This document shows positions 38,876 to 39,358 of a stretch of 39,358 nt of DNA, in pieces. Below the pieces are notes generated by a model. That model was not told where the DNA came from, made no database searches, and worked only from the letters and a program-made list of their open reading frames with translations. Every line of letters starts with the position of its first letter. The first letter of the stretch is position 1. The stretch spans positions 1 to 39,358 of the forward strand of contig SLSF01000026.1 in the NCBI GenBank assembly GCA_007130605.1, in the 5' to 3' direction. Made by a program: the position numbers and the translations under genes. The stretch comes from Gemmatimonadota bacterium (GTDB lineage: Bacteria > Gemmatimonadota > Gemmatimonadetes > Longimicrobiales > Gaopeijiaceae).

Positions 38876-39358
38876 CTACCAGGCGTGGGGGGTCGGGACC
38901 CCGTCCTCCTTGTAGACGACCCCTTCCCGCATGACAAAGCCCATCTGCTTGAGGTGTTCCACGTCGTCGAGAGGGTCGCCGCGCACGGCCACGATGTCGG
39001 CCCACTTCCCCACCTCGATGGTGCCGAGTTCATCGAGCTGACCCAGGAGGTCGGCGGCATTCCGGGTGGCGGCCAGGAGGGCCCCGGCCGGGCTCATTCC
39101 GGCCTCCACCAGGAGCCGGAACTCGTCGGCATTGGTCCCATGGGGGAAGACGCCGGCGTCGGTCCCGAAGGCGATGGGCACCCCGAACTCGATGGCGCGT
39201 CGGTGCGAGTCCCGGGCGATGGGTGTGATCTCGCGGGCCTTCACCGCGGACCAGGGGGCGAGGGTGCCGTCCTCGGCGGCCTGGTAGACGTACTCGAAGG
39301 CCATGATGGTGGGCACCAGGTAGGTCCCCCGCTCGCGCATCTCGGCCATGATCTCGTC
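38876..39358 (-). CDS. Imidazolonepropionase-like amidohydrolase (partial, 5' end beyond window)
   Basis: Only the last 160 residues are visible; the frame stays open to the right edge (the preceding codons read Asp-Glu-Ile). The sequence is the C-terminal half of a TIM-barrel amidohydrolase. It includes DSHRRAIEFGVPIAFGTDAG (the catalytic Asp in GTDAG), a segment RLLVEAGMSPAGALLAATRNAADLLG and the terminal sandwich strand IEVGKWADIVAVRGDPLDDV. Members of this group include imidazolonepropionase-like proteins and prolidases; the substrate is unknown. It is the first visible gene of the operon leading to the YCII proteins and ECF42, and its stop lies one base before the TTG start of the next gene. 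Confidence 0.88.
   Translation of the reverse strand, partial: DEIMAEMRERGTYLVPTIMAFEYVYQAAEDGTLAPWSAVKAREITPIARDSHRRAIEFGVPIAFGTDAGVFPHGTNADEFRLLVEAGMSPAGALLAATRNAADLLGQLDELGTIEVGKWADIVAVRGDPLDDVEHLKQMGFVMREGVVYKEDGVPTPHAW

Noticed and set aside
1-39358. tRNA, rRNA, CRISPR array, prophage or insertion sequence
   Set aside because: No cloverleaf-like sequence, spaced repeat array, transposase, integrase or phage structural gene was seen on either strand by reading; covariance-model searches were not possible.

Overview
This is a 39.4 kb stretch of very GC-rich bacterial DNA with tightly packed genes on both strands. The gene types point to Gemmatimonadota or a near relative. They include an ECF sigma factor overlapping a membrane-anchored Ser/Thr kinase with a TPR sensor domain, a SARP/BTAD-TolB-TPR regulator, many Cys-anchored lipoproteins with Big2, LRR or PD40 repeats, exported amidohydrolases, and DUF4382 and DUF6498 proteins. 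The assignment is inferred from these families. No rRNA, tRNA, CRISPR array, insertion sequence or phage gene was seen.

Layout. 1-1324 (-): a LytS-type histidine kinase cut by the left edge, and a small membrane-anchored partner. 1588-4200 (+): an exported PQQ-type sugar dehydrogenase and a DUF4382 lipoprotein. 4341-7486 (-): an LRR/Big2 lipoprotein and an FAD-linked oxidase. 7739-11024 (+): the SARP-TolB-TPR regulator, a 90-residue membrane/coiled-coil protein and an AlkA-like DNA glycosylase. 11039-12813 (-): a Big2 lipoprotein and a 62-residue membrane protein. 13043-16815 (+): a D-aminoacylase-like lipoprotein, a serine beta-lactamase-fold hydrolase and a DUF5602-like exported protein. 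16852-17991: divergent soxR and an FMN reductase around a sox box. 18057-22214 (-): a propeller histidine kinase, a NarL-type regulator and a small membrane protein. 22494-23003 (+): a DinB protein. 23062-34776 (-): a long co-oriented run with kinase, ECF sigma factor, an unrecognised 636-residue coiled-coil protein, a radical SAM protein, a DUF3887-like protein, a lipoprotein, a cell-wall amidase, a DUF6498 protein, a second DinB protein and a Tat-exported NAD-dependent reductase. 35010-35477 (+): an Lrp/AsnC regulator. 35616-39358 (-): a PD40 lipoprotein and an operon of amidohydrolase, two YCII-type proteins and an ECF42 sigma factor.

How it fits together. The window is dominated by signal sensing (two histidine kinases, a Ser/Thr kinase, two sigma factors, SoxR, Lrp, SARP) and by cell-envelope or periplasmic proteins. 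It reads as chromosomal accessory content, with no single pathway running through it.

The most interesting signals are four points. First, the 636-residue protein with no recognised family and a predicted leaderless promoter. Second, a palindrome, GTAGCGTATACGCTAC, occurring as pairs at two distant loci (4234-4280 and 32041-32130). Third, a dispersed GATGTTGAAGAAG-type element at five intergenic sites. Fourth, a compact soxR/FMN-reductase switch with two opposed promoters sharing one sox box. All functional statements come from reading the sequence; no database search was run.
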